A stretch of 64,000 nt of DNA from Diabrotica undecimpunctata. Taxonomy: Eukaryota > Arthropoda > Insecta > Coleoptera > Chrysomelidae. The notes beneath the pieces are model-generated. The model did no database searches. It saw only the letters and a list, made by a program, of their open reading frames with translations, and was not told where the DNA came from. The stretch is taken from contig NC_092806.1 of the NCBI RefSeq assembly GCF_040954645.1, positions 148,270,429-148,334,428 of the forward strand. The letters run 5' to 3'. Both the position numbers and the translations under genes were made by a program. Shown one piece after another: positions 46,730 through 58,284 of this stretch (the stretch's first letter is position 1; each line of letters begins with the position of its first letter).

Positions 46730-47249
46730 GTTTCGTTATGTTGAGTTATGATTTTTTTTTTCGAAAAATTATCCGCCGAATATCCCTCGGACATTGATGA
46801 ATGCCTCATAATTTCATGACAAATTTCTCAAGCTCGTTGCTTGGTAACAGCACGAAGCCGAAGGCTGAGTAGATAGGGCCTCACTATACCCCACTTTGAG
46901 CTTTGACCCCTGACGTCACAAGCACTTTCCGCGCACTGGTCACGTCCCGCGATGACGTCACCGACAAGTCCTAACTTGTTTTTCACCCTAGACACCTTTT
47001 TTAAGTTTAGTAATTAGCCATTTTTAATATGAATTAATTTACATATTATTTTTGTATTTTAAATATTATCCACTATCTATAAGACGATTTTAATCCAAAT
47101 TATTAAATATTCTTATTAAACAAAAAATTCTACCATTGTCTACCAAGCTTTCGATTGTCATGAAATTATCTCGTCTGTTATCAATGTCCTAGGGATATTA
47201 CTATTGAAAATTAACTCGAATTACCAATTCTAGAAATATTTTCATTTAT
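46730..47249. other. No recognised gene
   Basis: A more GC-rich patch at about 46850-46970 contains TGACGTCA twice (near 46910 and 46953), a palindromic CRE-like word. Its meaning is unknown. Confidence 0.35.
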
Positions 47250-47565
47250 CTTTGTCGATAAAGAAATAAAACTGAGGATCTGTCAAGACGTCATTAAAAC
47301 TACCGGAAACTTAGATTCGCCAGATGACGAATATTTCAATGAATGTATCAATAAAATAACCTGCAATGAATATCAAATCGAAAACCTATTGAAAAATCAA
47401 ATATCGGTTACCTCTTCTGTTATTCGGAACTTCAACGCCACAATCCGGAAATTACAAATAGATGAGGAAACATTCAACAATAATATTAAAGAAATTCGAG
47501 AGTCAATAATGGTTATTGACTCTCGAATGCTTACACAAACCAACAAAATCGATGAACTAACAACT
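47250..47565 (+). pseudogene. Errantivirus-type envelope-like fragment
   Basis: An open stretch of roughly 105 codons resembles the middle of gypsy/errantivirus Env proteins: an N-rich helical segment with a repeated asparagine-phenylalanine pattern (around 47420-47500) and a heptad-like polar/hydrophobic alternation. It has no start, signal peptide, fusion region or membrane anchor. It is fused in frame to LINE RT sequence at about 47566. The assignment rests on pattern resemblance only; an unrelated coiled coil is possible. No gag or pol of such an element is nearby. Confidence 0.45.
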
Positions 47566-48690
47566 TTATCAGATGAACAACAAGGACTCAGATCTGGAAG
47601 ATCCTGCGTAGATGCCATATTTGTACTCAGACAAATCACAGAAAAGACCATCGAGTACCATAAACCAGCATATCTATGTTTTGTAGACCTGGCAAAGGCT
47701 TTCGATCGCATCCAAGTCGAAGACGTCTGGCACCTACTGTATGAAAGAAACATACCAATCAATATTGTACAAACCATCGAAAACATTAACTTACATAATT
47801 GAATAGAGGCAAAGATAAATGGAAAACTAACGCAGTGTATACCAGTACAAAGCGGAGTCAGACAGGGTGACTCGTTAAGCCCACTTCTCTTTAATATAAT
47901 AATGGACGAAATAATACAAGCAGTCCGTAAAGGTCAAGGTCTATTAGGTCAAAGGTTCCAAGATCTGGCTTACCAATTGGAAACACTTTCCACTGAAGCG
48001 AATAAAATAGGTTTGAAAATCAATATTAGTAAAACCAAGTCCATGAGAATAAATGCAAGGAACAACACGCTATTTACTATCGACAATATGCAGATTGAAA
48101 ATGTGGAAAACTTTACGTATTTTGGAAGTGTCATAACAGAAAACGGAGGTACAGAAGACTATATTCGTATGAGGATACGAAAAGCTCAACAAGCTTTCAG
48201 CACGCTCAACCCTGTCTGGAGATCTGGCGAGTATACTACAAGGACAAAGATCCGAATATTCCGATCAAATGTCATGTCTGTTCTACTCTACGGATGTAAA
48301 ACCTGGAAAGTGACAAACACCCTCACAGACAAACTGCAGGTCTTTGTTAACAAATGTCTACGAAGAACTGTTCGTATATTCTGGCCTAACACCATCAGAA
48401 ACGACGATCTGCTACACCTGACCGAACAAAAGAGGGTACAAAATGAAATTAAGTCCAGAAAGGGGGGTTGGATCGGTCACACACTCCGAAAAAATAGTTG
48501 CAGTATCGCAAAGACTGCCCTAGAGTGGAATCCCCAAGGGAAAAGAAAAAGAGGTCGCCCAGTACAAACTTGGAGAAGATCCATCATGGACGAGATAAGA
48601 GGCCAAGGAAAGTCTTGGAATGAGGTGAAGGCCTTAGCGCAAAATAGAACCCGATGGAGCGTTTTCACTGAAGCTCTATGCTCCACTTAG
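47566..48690 (+). pseudogene. LINE RT with internal deletion of the catalytic palm
   Basis: Begins abruptly with SDEQQGLRSGRSCVDAIFVL, then motif A LCFVDLAKAFDRIQ, a stop near 47802, and motif B GVRQGDSLSPLLFNIIMDEI at about 47855-47915. Directly after VRKGQG it jumps to LLGQRFQDLAYQLETLSTEA and LKINISKTKSMRIN, so the segment with the YADD box is missing. The frame 47902-48690 is otherwise open: NFTYFGSVITENGG, TKIRIFRSNVMSVLLYGCKT, GWIGHTLRK, ALEWNPQGKRKRGRPVQTW and EALCST. A (TA)n tract follows 13 bp after the stop. Confidence 0.88.
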
Positions 48691-48701
48691 GAGTTCAAGA
48701 A

Positions 48702-48702
<1 letters not shown>

Positions 48703-48762
<60 letters not shown>
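48703..48762. repeat. (TA)n microsatellite
   Basis: About 30 TA units. It lies at the 3' end of the LINE and may be its terminal repeat. A plus frame reading YIYIYI through it is an artefact. Confidence 0.95.
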
Positions 48763-48763
<1 letters not shown>

Positions 48764-48764
<1 letters not shown>

Positions 48765-48898
48765 GTAAAGGTCATGGTTACAAATGGAATGGGGAACAAA
48801 GAAATCCAAATATTATGTTATGCAGGCGACGCCGCATTACTCGCCGAGAGAGAAGACCAGCTCCAAAGAATAACACAAAGTCTTATTATCATTATGTA
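48764..48898 (+). pseudogene. Isolated LINE palm fragment with YAGD box
   Basis: Starts CGTAAAGGTCATGG, nearly the same as CGTAAAGGTCAAGG at 47927 just before the deletion in the main copy. After a frameshift it reads NKEIQILCYAGDAALLAERE and DQLQRI. The catalytic YADD is YAGD, which would abolish activity. It covers the part missing from the copy at 47.6-48.7 kb. Confidence 0.7.
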
Positions 48899-49169
48899 GT
48901 CAGAGAACGACACAAAATCGCTGACATACACACACCGTATTATTTTAAGTTGCAATTAGTAATTAGATATATGCATTTCAAGCGGTCCGTTTAATTGCTT
49001 ATCTTTAATAGCCGACAAAATGCATGACTTAGCTAAGCAATATTGTTTACTGATTTCTGTGATTCATGGCATATGGTATTCTCACTGAAAAACAAATAAA
49101 CTGTCGTAACTATAATTAAAATAAAATAAAATAAAATTATTTTTTGTAAACACTATTTGTTTAATTAAT
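48899..49169. other. AT-rich spacer, no gene
   Basis: No recognised feature. Confidence 0.4.
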
Positions 49170-49171
49170 AG

Positions 49172-49300
49172 TATATTACTTTATGAGGCGGAGAAGCATG
49201 ACTTTTCTTGACGAGCCCGATATTACGCGCCGAACGAAGTGAGGCGCCTAATAGAGGGCAAGTTAAGAAAAGTCGCTTCTTTGCCGAATAAAGTATACTA
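49172..49300. repeat. Long imperfect hairpin with GC-rich core
   Basis: AGTATATTACTTTATGAGGC...GAAGC...GACTTTTCTT on the left pairs with AAGAAAAGTCGCTTCTTTGC and TAAAGTATACT on the right. The core GCGCCGAACGAAGTGAGGCGC is a near palindrome. Resembles the hairpin at 16097-16168 in design but not in sequence. Confidence 0.75.
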
Positions 49301-49854
49301 TTTTTTCTTCAAACGTAGCAATTTTCAACCACAAATAGTACAATTCATACGCTATTTTTACTCGAAATTAACTGTAACAACTATCAAAGTCGTCTAGATG
49401 TTAAAAATTAAAATAATTAAGTCGTCGGTGGGATTTGCGTCTCCCTGGTTACAGTTATTTGACAGTTGTTTGCAATTATTAAAGACAGCTTATTGTTGTT
49501 CGCAAGCCGCCAACATCGGGAATGATTGCTGAAAGTTGTTTTCGACCATCAGTATCATCAACAATTACCAATGCGTATCAAGCGTCGGGAACATTTTTGC
49601 ACGGTTTCAATTTTGAAAATGCCTCATTAACTAATTGTACTTTTAATATTACTATAAACAAAAATGATGTTTAATTGTTGTTAATGACATTTGTATTGTT
49701 GCTTTGTGACATGTTTCATATTGTTGCCGTGACAACATTTTTCCCTCCGCCGTAAAGAAATGGAAAAAAAACTGCTGCCGGCGGAGACATCAAACTTTGA
49801 CAGGATCAAGTTAGATAAGTAATGTCATCATTATTTGACGTTTGAAGAAAAAAT
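49300..49854 (+). mobile_element. MITE-like element with 17-bp perfect TIRs
   Basis: ATTTTTTCTTCAAACGT at 49300-49316 has its exact reverse complement at 49838-49854. The 555-bp element has only a short plus-strand frame (about 49585-49674) ending FNFENASLTNCTFNITINKN, similar to tails at 16.3 and 46.6 kb. It directly abuts the hairpin at 49172-49300; the two may be one element. No clear TSD was found. Confidence 0.6.
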
Positions 49855-51082
49855 CATTTTCCCTACTTTTTATCTCCTGTTTTGAATAGGCACTTTTGGT
49901 CAATAACGTTAAAAAACAATTTATCATGACTTAAGTTTTACGAGTTAAAAATTACTTTTTTAAAAAAACAATTTTATTAACACGGACTAAATACAATGAT
50001 GATGACAGTACAAAATCTTAAGCATAAGTGATTTAAGTTTATATTTACTCTTATTTATATGTTTCTATTAATCTAATGCACATAAAGAATAGAAAGTACA
50101 ATGGTTATCATAATGACACTATTAACTATATTCTTAGATACATAACTCATGTCTGTAAAAACGAAAATACAAATAATACAACCCTGAATCGTGCTTGTGT
50201 TTGTCATGGCATCGCTGCGCTTCTATCGTTCATAAGAGATACATGGTCCAATCTCCGCAATGTTATTTTCTTAACGTGGAACGCTCTATAGCAAAGCTGC
50301 CAGCAATATAAGTTTTCTTTTGTTTACTATTTTAGGTGAAAGAATTTGAGTAGAGTTGTCCCGTCCTTACATTTTACATACTCAACTTCCTGCGTTCTTC
50401 CCTATTAAGTAATTTTATTATTTCCCTTCTTGTAAACATAGTGTCTGTACTATAGAAGTTTTCCCCAAACAAGTAAAACTTGTTGCTTGTCTTATAAAGT
50501 AATTTCATTTTTGGACACGGATTTCTGTTGTCTGTTTAAGTACTTCTTAAACTAAAATAAGCATTAAATGTTCTTATACTAAAATATTCGAATCAAGCAT
50601 TATATTAAGGATTTAATTTCACCCATTCAAGTTTTCTTTGGTCATTAGTCTGGATCATTTATTCTTTTTAGGTTGTTTGTGCGGAAAACTTCCTTAAAAT
50701 AGTTTTAAAACAAATGCAAATATTGTGTTTTGCGGATTCCTCCAAACTCTATCGACTTTAACGAAGTTTTATAGTTAACGGCGGGTAAAGTTTCTTAATT
50801 ACGATTTCAAGAATTAATGAAGGAAACATTTAAGATGTCTGAAATGCCGATTTAGATTCAACTATTACGGAATAGCTTTAAGAAGTAATTTCGTAGGAAT
50901 TATGCAATAATTGTCAATTTTCGTTTTGTGCTTTGTTTAATTAAACACGTAAATACAAAAAAATGAGTCTACATTGCGATATTAACATTTTCTTATTTGA
51001 CAAAAGTATGCGATAATTACAAGATAATTTAAAACGAGACAAAAGCACTTTAATCCAGTAAAATAAGGCAAAAAAGGGGGCA
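49855..51082. other. AT-rich stretch, no recognised gene
   Basis: Frame 50076-50291 (+) is unassigned. Confidence 0.35.
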
Positions 51083-53224
51083 AACCTCGGAATGAAAGAT
51101 ACTAAGCTGAAAATTTGCATACGTCTTTATTTTGATGGTATAAAACTTACCTCAAAAGTCTCATATAATCACGTGTCAGGTCACGAAAATGAGTTTTCTG
51201 CAAATATCTCGTTTCCCTTACGCTTTATGATATTTAAGGTGGTAAGAAAAATTGTAGAATGGAAAATTCTCTTCAATTTTTGTCTCATGTACTTTTATGT
51301 ACCTTCAACCCTTCTTAAGATAGAGCGCAAAGAGTGGGGGACCGCTTACCTGTGTATACGGTAACGCGAAGTCAGACAGTAGGATTCAATAAATAATAAG
51401 TTATATAGTTAATTATTCACTTATAATACTATTATTATTATTAAATTTTTATTATTTATTATTTAATAAACTATATTTATAGATATTAATTATAAAATAT
51501 ATATTTTTTATATAATATTTATTTTATTTTTAACAAACATACAATATTAAATAAAATACTTTTCTTCCCTATTACTACGAATATTATATCTCGAAATACA
51601 AATCTCTTGTACGGCGGTTGCTGTTTCTGCGAAGCTGTAGCAGATGCTCCTTTGTTATATATGACCTAACCGGTTTTTGTTTAATATGACTTTCTACACA
51701 CCGTGGCGAATGAGTTTTGGGACTTCTATGTATATACACAATAGCGGTGGAGGGATATTTCACTTGATGATGGGAATGGTAGGGTAGAGCTATTTCTCTG
51801 CGTTAGTATTTCTTCACCGAAAAAAAATTATTTTATCGTTCAGTTGAAAACGACATCTTAGCATCGACAGACGTATAATTTTGGGTGAATATTTTTAATT
51901 GCAATGGCTGATTTGTGTTTTATTTGTAACAAGTTAATATCGGAAGATGTCTCTGTGAGTGTTGTGCGTGGCTTACAAACATTAAAAACTGCAAGTATTG
52001 AAAGAAATGACGGTCATATAAATTATTTAAATACTTTGACTTCTGTGATGGTGCATGTTGAGTGTCGAAAAGTGTATATAAGTAAACATTCAATTGCTGC
52101 ATCGAAGCGACGTGCAGAAGAGAATAAAACTTCAACTGCAGCAAGTCCACCTCGTAAGAAACGAGAAGTACTCTTGATTTTAAAGATAACGCTTTGAAAA
52201 AAGCAGAAGAAAGAGGCGATTTTTTAGGAAAATTAGTCAAAAATCGTAAACTTTTTGAATATGACTTGATAGCTGCTCAGGCATGCTGAGCATGCTGTTT
52301 GCTACTCTCAGTTTTTAAATCGAATACCTACAGATAAAAAGCATCACAAAGATGATAACGTTACAGAGGCAATGAACGAGATTTTTTTTATATAGAAAAT
52401 AATAACGATTCACAATTTACATTGAAAAGCTTACTTTAATTTGTAGGCAGTGTAATGGACAATCATGTCTAAACGTTTCATCAACTTCAGATGATTTCAA
52501 TGAAGAAAGTGAATATGCACCTGATATTCTTGAATATTTTTATTCTGATACTTTAATAAACGAGAATGATGATGATAAATCCGATATTGAGCAGTCAGAG
52601 GAAGCAGAAGAAGAAGAGGAAAAAGACGATGAAGAAGAAAATTATTACAAAAATATTAACCATACCTAATAAAAGAATATATATTATATTTGTAACTTTA
52701 ATAAATCGATTATTGGATTAATAAATAAATATATAATTTAAAAAAATAATAAATATGATTTTTTCAGTATTTAATTAATATAAAAATGATTATTGTTGAA
52801 TTCTGCACTTGATCTTAATTTATCGTATTACAGCAATTTAATAATAATAATAGTATTTTAAGTGAATAATTAACTATATAACTTATTATTTATTGAATCC
52901 TACTGGCTGACTTCGCGTTACCGTATACACAGGTAAGCGGTCCCCCACTCTTTGTGCTCTATCTTAAGAAGGGTTGAAGGTACATAAAAGTACTTGCGAC
53001 AAAAATTGAAGAGAATTTTGCATTCTACAATTTTTCTTACCACCTTAAATGTCATACAGTGTAAGGGAAACGAGATATTTGCAGAAAACTCATTTTCGTG
53101 ACCTTTGACCTTTAATATTTTAAGTCGCGGACACGTGATTATATGAGACTTTTGAGGTAAGTTTTATACCATCAAAATAAAGACGTATGCAAATTTTCAG
53201 CTTATTATCTTTCATTCCGAGGTT
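51083..53224 (+). mobile_element. Long-TIR DNA element, internally deleted
   Basis: TIRs of about 365-390 bp: 51083-51447 and 52838-53224. Both begin AACCTCGGAATGAAAGATA and end near TTAATAATAATA(G)TATT. The arms differ by scattered substitutions and an insertion of about 15 bp in the right arm (near 53110-53130). GCA lies immediately outside both ends (51080-51082 and 53225-53227), a possible short TSD. The interior holds the start and the end of one gene (51904-52668) with the middle missing. The minus or plus frame inside the left TIR (51092-51364) is not treated as a gene. Confidence 0.88.
51904..52668 (+). pseudogene. Cysteine-rich transposon-type gene, N- and C-terminal ends only
   Basis: Starts MADLCFICNKLIS, then VVRGLQTLKTASIERNDGHI, LTSVMVHVECRKVYIS and a basic linker; this CxxC ... 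H-x3-C-R-K-x-Y layout is familiar from large uncharacterised insect proteins. A one-base loss near 52165 shifts to STLDFKDNALKKAEERGDFL, DLIAAQAC and, further on, EAMNEIFF and NNDSQFTLKSLL at about 52430. A junction near 52440 leads to RQCNGQSCLNVSSTSDDFNE and a long acidic tail (DDDKSDIEQSEEAEEEEEKD) ending at 52668. The middle of the protein is absent. Function unknown; transposase role is inferred only from the TIR context. Confidence 0.6.
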
Positions 53225-53404
53225 GCATCCTTATTGAACGATTTTCAAAAGAAATGAAACATGATTTCTTGGAGGCATTTTACGTGACGGGCGATTGTTT
53301 TTAATGTAAAACATTAAATTCTGCGTTTTCTATTTATATTTTAAATACCTTATATTGGTGCCACAACTCAAAATTAAAATTTTATGTAATAGGTTTTAAA
53401 TTAA
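53225..53404. other. Spacer, no gene
   Basis: No recognised feature. Confidence 0.35.
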
Positions 53405-54150
53405 AGTACCATCTGAATGGAAAACTGCTCACCAAGTGTCCATCTTTAAAAAGGGTAATCGAAAAGATCCTAGCTGCTACCAAGGATTAAGTGTCCTATC
53501 TACTTTCGGGAGATTGTTTGGAAAGATAATTGGAAAAATACAAGATAATGTAATACATCTAATTAGCGAAGACCAAAGTGGATTTACGCCTGGTAAATCT
53601 TGCTCTGATAACTTGTTTATACTCCCACAATTAATAGAAAAAAGAATAGCGGTTGGTAGCGAAGTACATCTAGCCTTCATCGACCTAGAAAAGGCGTATG
53701 ATAGAGTTCCAAGACTTAAATTGTGGCAAGCTTCACAACAACTCGGCATTAGTCCATACCTTTTAGGAACAATCACAGAAATATACAGGGATAACACTAC
53801 TTACCTAAAAAACGGAAATAGACTATCAGAGCCAATAAAACTAACTAAAGGATTAAGACAGGGATGCAGTATGCCACCCTTACTGTTTAATTGATATATT
53901 AGGGCAGGCCTCCAGAATTGGAAAAACCACCACTAGGGAATGGGAATCCCCATAGGAAATGACGTACTGTTCTCACTGAACTTTGCGGATGACCAAGTCG
54001 TCCTAGCTCAAGGTTCCTATGATCTAAAATCTATGATAAAGCGTCTATACAGAGAATATGTATAATGGGGGTTACCCCATTATTACCCCATATTATTTTA
54101 AGTCAGCATGAAGAAAACAGAATATTTAGTTATCAATCAACACAATACAG
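53405..54150 (+). pseudogene. LINE RT fragment (FADD type)
   Basis: KVPSEWKTAHQVSIFKKGNR at 53406, CYQGLSVLSTFGRLFGKII, DQSGFTPGKSCSDNLFIL, motif A LAFIDLEKAYDRV, motif B TKGLRQGCSMPPLLFN with a stop at 53892, then NFADDQVVLAQGS at about 53980 and MKKTEYLVIN at about 54110. The 5' and 3' parts are missing. FADDQVV matches the minus-strand insert at 21.5-22.3 kb, so the two are probably one family. Confidence 0.85.
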
Positions 54151-54199
54151 TTTGGTATATCTATTTTTTGACCTACTGATCTGAAAATTTTAGTTTTTG

Positions 54200-55570
54200 G
54201 CAATATAATTGTCTTTCTTTCTTTCTTTCTTTCTTTCCTTTCTTTTACCCTAACAGGGTGTCGGATTTGGGCTAGCTATTTTAATTTCCATTTACCCACC
54301 TCTTTCATTCTTTTCTGTTTCCTGCCATTATTTTCAATTCCTCGAGTGATTTTTGTTCAAGTTTTCCCGCCTCTACTATTTGCTGTATCCATTTTTTTCT
54401 TGGTCTGCCTCTTTTTCTTTTTCCGATGTTTTTTGCTTCATAAATTTTTCTTGTTATTCTATTGGATTGCATCCTCATCAGATGCCCATACCAGTTCATT
54501 TGTCTCTTTGCTATTTTGTTCATTATCGGTTCCTGGTTGGCCATTCTCCTAATAGTCTCGTTGCTTAATCTATTCCATTTTGTCTTTCCAACTATCCTTC
54601 TTAGATGTCTCATCTCCATTGCGTTTATCCTGCTCTTATGTTTTTCCAGAATTGTCCAGTTTTCACTTGCATAGAGCACAGTCGGTATCACTATTGTGTT
54701 ATATATTTTTATTGTTGTTTCTCGTGCAAGTTCTTTTTTTCCCATTATTGGGGCTAAACGCATAATATAACTTGTTTGATTTCTTTGCTCTATTTGTTAT
54801 TTCCCAGTCTATTTTTCCATCATTAGTTATTAGACTTTCCAGGTATTCGTAAGTTGTTACTATTTCATTTTTTTTACATTTTATCTTTATTTGATTATCT
54901 TTCTTATCTCCTTTGCCGCTGATTATCATTATCTTACTTTTTTCCTCATTTATCTCCATTTTAAGTTTTTCTATTTGTTCTACCCATATATCCATTAGTT
55001 TCTGCATTTCATTCTCGAAATCTGCTATTAGTACTATGTCGTCTGCATACATTAAGGACTCTATTGTTACCGGTTGTAATCTGCGGTAACCTATTATTGT
55101 TTGTAGTTGATTAGTTCTGACTCTAGTGTTTCTTATCAATTCGTTCATTACTATTATGAATAGCAAAGGGCTTAGACTATCTCCTTGTTTAATACCTCTC
55201 TTCCAATTAAATGCTTCCGATCTTTCCCCTGTTATTTGTACCCTACCTTTTACCTCTTTGTAAGTACTTTCTATAATTTTTATCAATGCATTAGGTACGT
55301 TAATTTTCCTCAAGCATTTCCCTATAATATGTCTTTCTATCGTGTCAAATGCTGCTCTTAGGTCTATGAATGCTAATACTAGTTTTTTCCCCGTATCTAT
55401 GCTTCTTTCTATTAGGTTTCTAATGATATATATGTTGTCATTTGTCTGTCTTCCCGGTCTAAATGTTATTTGTTCTTCTCCCAATACCATTTCTACTTCT
55501 TGTCTCAGTCTCTTTTCTATTATTTTCGTATATATTTTAAAGCACACCGATGACAGACAGCAATATAATT
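54200..55570 (-). mobile_element. LINE fragment with 11-bp TSD, large open blocks
   Basis: GCAATATAATT at 54200-54210 and 55560-55570. The insert (54211-55559) ends at its 3' side in (AAAG)n, seen as CTTT repeats at 54212-54235. The minus-strand frame 55547-54699 (282 codons): YTKIIEKRLRQEVEMVLGEE, ITFRPGRQTNDNIYIIRNLI, motif A LAFIDLRAAFDTI, motif B KRGIKQGDSLSPLLFIIVMN, YADDIVLIADFENEM and YEYLESLITNDGK. A shift near 54740 leads to 54763-54305: TVLYASENWTILEKHKSRIN, RRMANQEPI, WYGHLMRM, KRKRGRPRKKWIQQI. The break before YRGI and the missing endonuclease mean it arrived truncated. Only one frameshift was found, so it is comparatively young. Confidence 0.93.
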
Positions 55571-55836
55571 TATTGTCAAGAATGAAAATTTTAAGTTGGC
55601 ATTTATGACATTGAGGCTTATTTGTAATTGCTCGCTATTCTAACTTATTTATAAATTCAATTGTTTTTTGTGTTAAAAAAGTTTTTCCAAATTATATTAC
55701 CAAATTTAGAAAACATTTATTAGATAAGAAAATTTTTAGAATAGTTTTTTTGAAATATGTTTAGCAACAATTTATTAACAAAACTAATTTTATGTGATGA
55801 GTTATTATAATTTTTTTTTAGTTCCAACCCATCCAA

Positions 55837-55946
<110 letters not shown>

Positions 55947-57740
55947 TTTTAAATATTGATCACTATCATAAATATAATAATGGAAATTTTACTACCACTT
56001 TACAATGAAAGTGATAAATTTTATTGATTTCACGAGAATTGTGCCAAAAAGTCGCGCCACGTTTATTTATTTAACACCTTTATAAAAACTGAGTTTATTC
56101 TCGGCAAAATACTCTTTATCTTTAAAACTCATCCTGATTTTCGTCGATAGGACACTTGGATCAAAAGAAATCGAATTTTTACTGTCGAGTTGATACAAAT
56201 TTTATTAAACATTGACTTCGATGGTCGCTTCAAGCGTTGTTTCTAACAGAACGGTTCATTCTGCACAAAAAGTGCTAATAAACATTTTTGTTTAAAATTA
56301 TCTTCGCTACATTTTTTTTTAAACATTTTTTCTGCTGTGTACAGCCTCTTAGTAAATCCATTTTGTTTGCGTTTTTACCTCCCTAAGAGGGGAGTTTTAG
56401 GGGTAAGCCCAGGGGTAAAAGTAGGCAGTAAATTTTTTGCATCTTTTTTACGGTCCCGAAATTAATATTTTAGGCAAAATTCAGCTTGTTCGTATGATTT
56501 TTGGCCTAATTGACAATTATTGCCGTACTTAAAACATCACCACTTCTTTAATATTAAAAGATAAATTGCTATTGGCGATTATAACTCACTATTAACGCTT
56601 TAGTGTTAGCTTTGACTATATTGTCCACATTTTTAATTTAAAAATTTACTAAAATGTATTCTTTTGTTACAGACAACATGCAGGTTGAAATCATTAGAGA
56701 CCACAAAAGATGAGGAAGTTAGCCAGGGTAAGTTATTATTATAAATCATTTTGTTATTTTCTATATAAGCGTGTTTTTACAAATAAACATAAAGATACTG
56801 TACCGTTTTTATTGCAAATTTTAGTTTAAAATATCTATCTATATAAAAGGATATGATGACAGGTTACACTGTTTGTCCAGTAAGGTAACGACGCCATCTA
56901 GGAAAGAAATCTGAACTACCAAAATTTGACAGTTCAAATATATTTTGTTCTTGAAACGATTCGGTTAATTTATTGCTAATCATTCTACAAACCGATGATT
57001 TAAAGATTAATCAGAAATTTTACTATTTTACAGTAATTAATTATTTAACAAAATTGCTAACAATATAAGTTACTGTAATTGTAAGGTAAGATCAATGACG
57101 TATATTTATTTACTTTATATTATTGGGTAAGATAAACATAAACTTACTCTAAAAATAAAATAACATTGAAAAAACGTCAATGCTCTACGAAAATAAAATA
57201 AAATTAAAACTAAATAGGATTAAATAAAATTAAATAGATGTAAAAAGAATTAAATAAAATTAAATTAAGTTAAACAGAATTACGTAAAATCAAATAACAA
57301 TTAAATAAAATTAAATAAATTTAAGTAAAATCTATATTTTCTGCTTTATTTCCCATGTAAAATCCCTTAAGAAAATGCTAAGGTTCATTCAGCTTATTGT
57401 TTGAGCGTTTTGTGGTGGGGGTAGTTCTTCTGATCGTGACATATGATACATTATTTGAAAGGAGGGAGGTAGCGAATATGTTGATACAGAAGAAACACAC
57501 ATTGCGGCATTGCTAAAAGGACATTACATCATATCTCCTTTGTTATTGGTCCGATCGGAGCGTGTGATATGTTTAATAAAAGGGAACGATATTACAAATA
57601 TAGCCATTCAAACTTATGTGGAATCACTCAGTATTTCAAACAAATATTTATTTAGTTTATGAAAACTTGTTATGGTTACGAAGAATAACGGTTTGTTTTG
57701 AAAATAAATAAACCAATAAAAAAAACAGATAATACAGGCT
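55947..57740. other. AT-rich stretch; AAATAAAATT-type repeats at 57190-57335
   Basis: Words of the form TTAAATAAAATTAAAT recur irregularly at 57190-57335. TATCTATCTATATAAAAGG near 56849 recalls the TC-starting ends of insect Helitrons, but no CTRR-hairpin end was found. No gene seen. Confidence 0.45.
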
Positions 57741-58284
57741 GTAAGGTATAGATACTAACATTTTTTTAAGTCAACTATATTAAAAGCTTCTCTTATTCTA
57801 TTTTTCATGTCATTTGGCGTTGTTGGAGGCTTCTAGTATACAATGTCTTTTAGATAGTCCCATATGACCAAATCAATTTTGAAGAATTCCGGTGATGGCA
57901 GTGGCCAAACAGTTGGTTCTCTTCTGCCTATTCACCTCTCAGGAAAGCTATTATTTAGATGATTGTGAATAGGAGCAGTTTGGTGAACTGGAGAACCGTC
58001 AAGTAAAAACCACATTCGTTGTCGAATATTAAGCGGTACATTTAGCAGTAATATTGGCAAATGATTATTAAGAAAAACCAGATATATGAACTATACGATC
58101 ATGCACTGCACTATTTACACGACCGTCAAAAAAATGTGGGCCAATCACATATTCGCACATATTCGTACTCAAATACCGTACCATTTTTGTAAAATGTAGC
58201 CTCGTCTTAAAAAAGCACAAAATCGAAATAAAAATTCGTCTCTTTGCACTTGCTGCTAAGACCATTGAAAAAAAGCTAATCTGC

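Noticed and set aside
48678..48899. Plus-strand ORF starting MLHLGVQEPIYIYIYIY
   Set aside because: It reads through a (TA)n microsatellite. Only the last 40 codons (RT palm fragment) are meaningful.
51092..51364. 90-codon ORF
   Set aside because: Lies wholly inside the left TIR of the 51.1-53.2 kb element; the right TIR copy does not keep the frame.
54350..54765. Several overlapping plus-strand ORFs rich in Phe, Leu and Ser resembling membrane proteins
   Set aside because: Antisense of the minus-strand LINE C-terminal domain, whose lysine-rich codons read as Phe/Leu on the other strand.
56849..56960. Helitron 5' end (TATCTATCTATATAAAAGG)
   Set aside because: No matching CTRR end with hairpin and no Rep/helicase coding sequence nearby; left as a passing resemblance.
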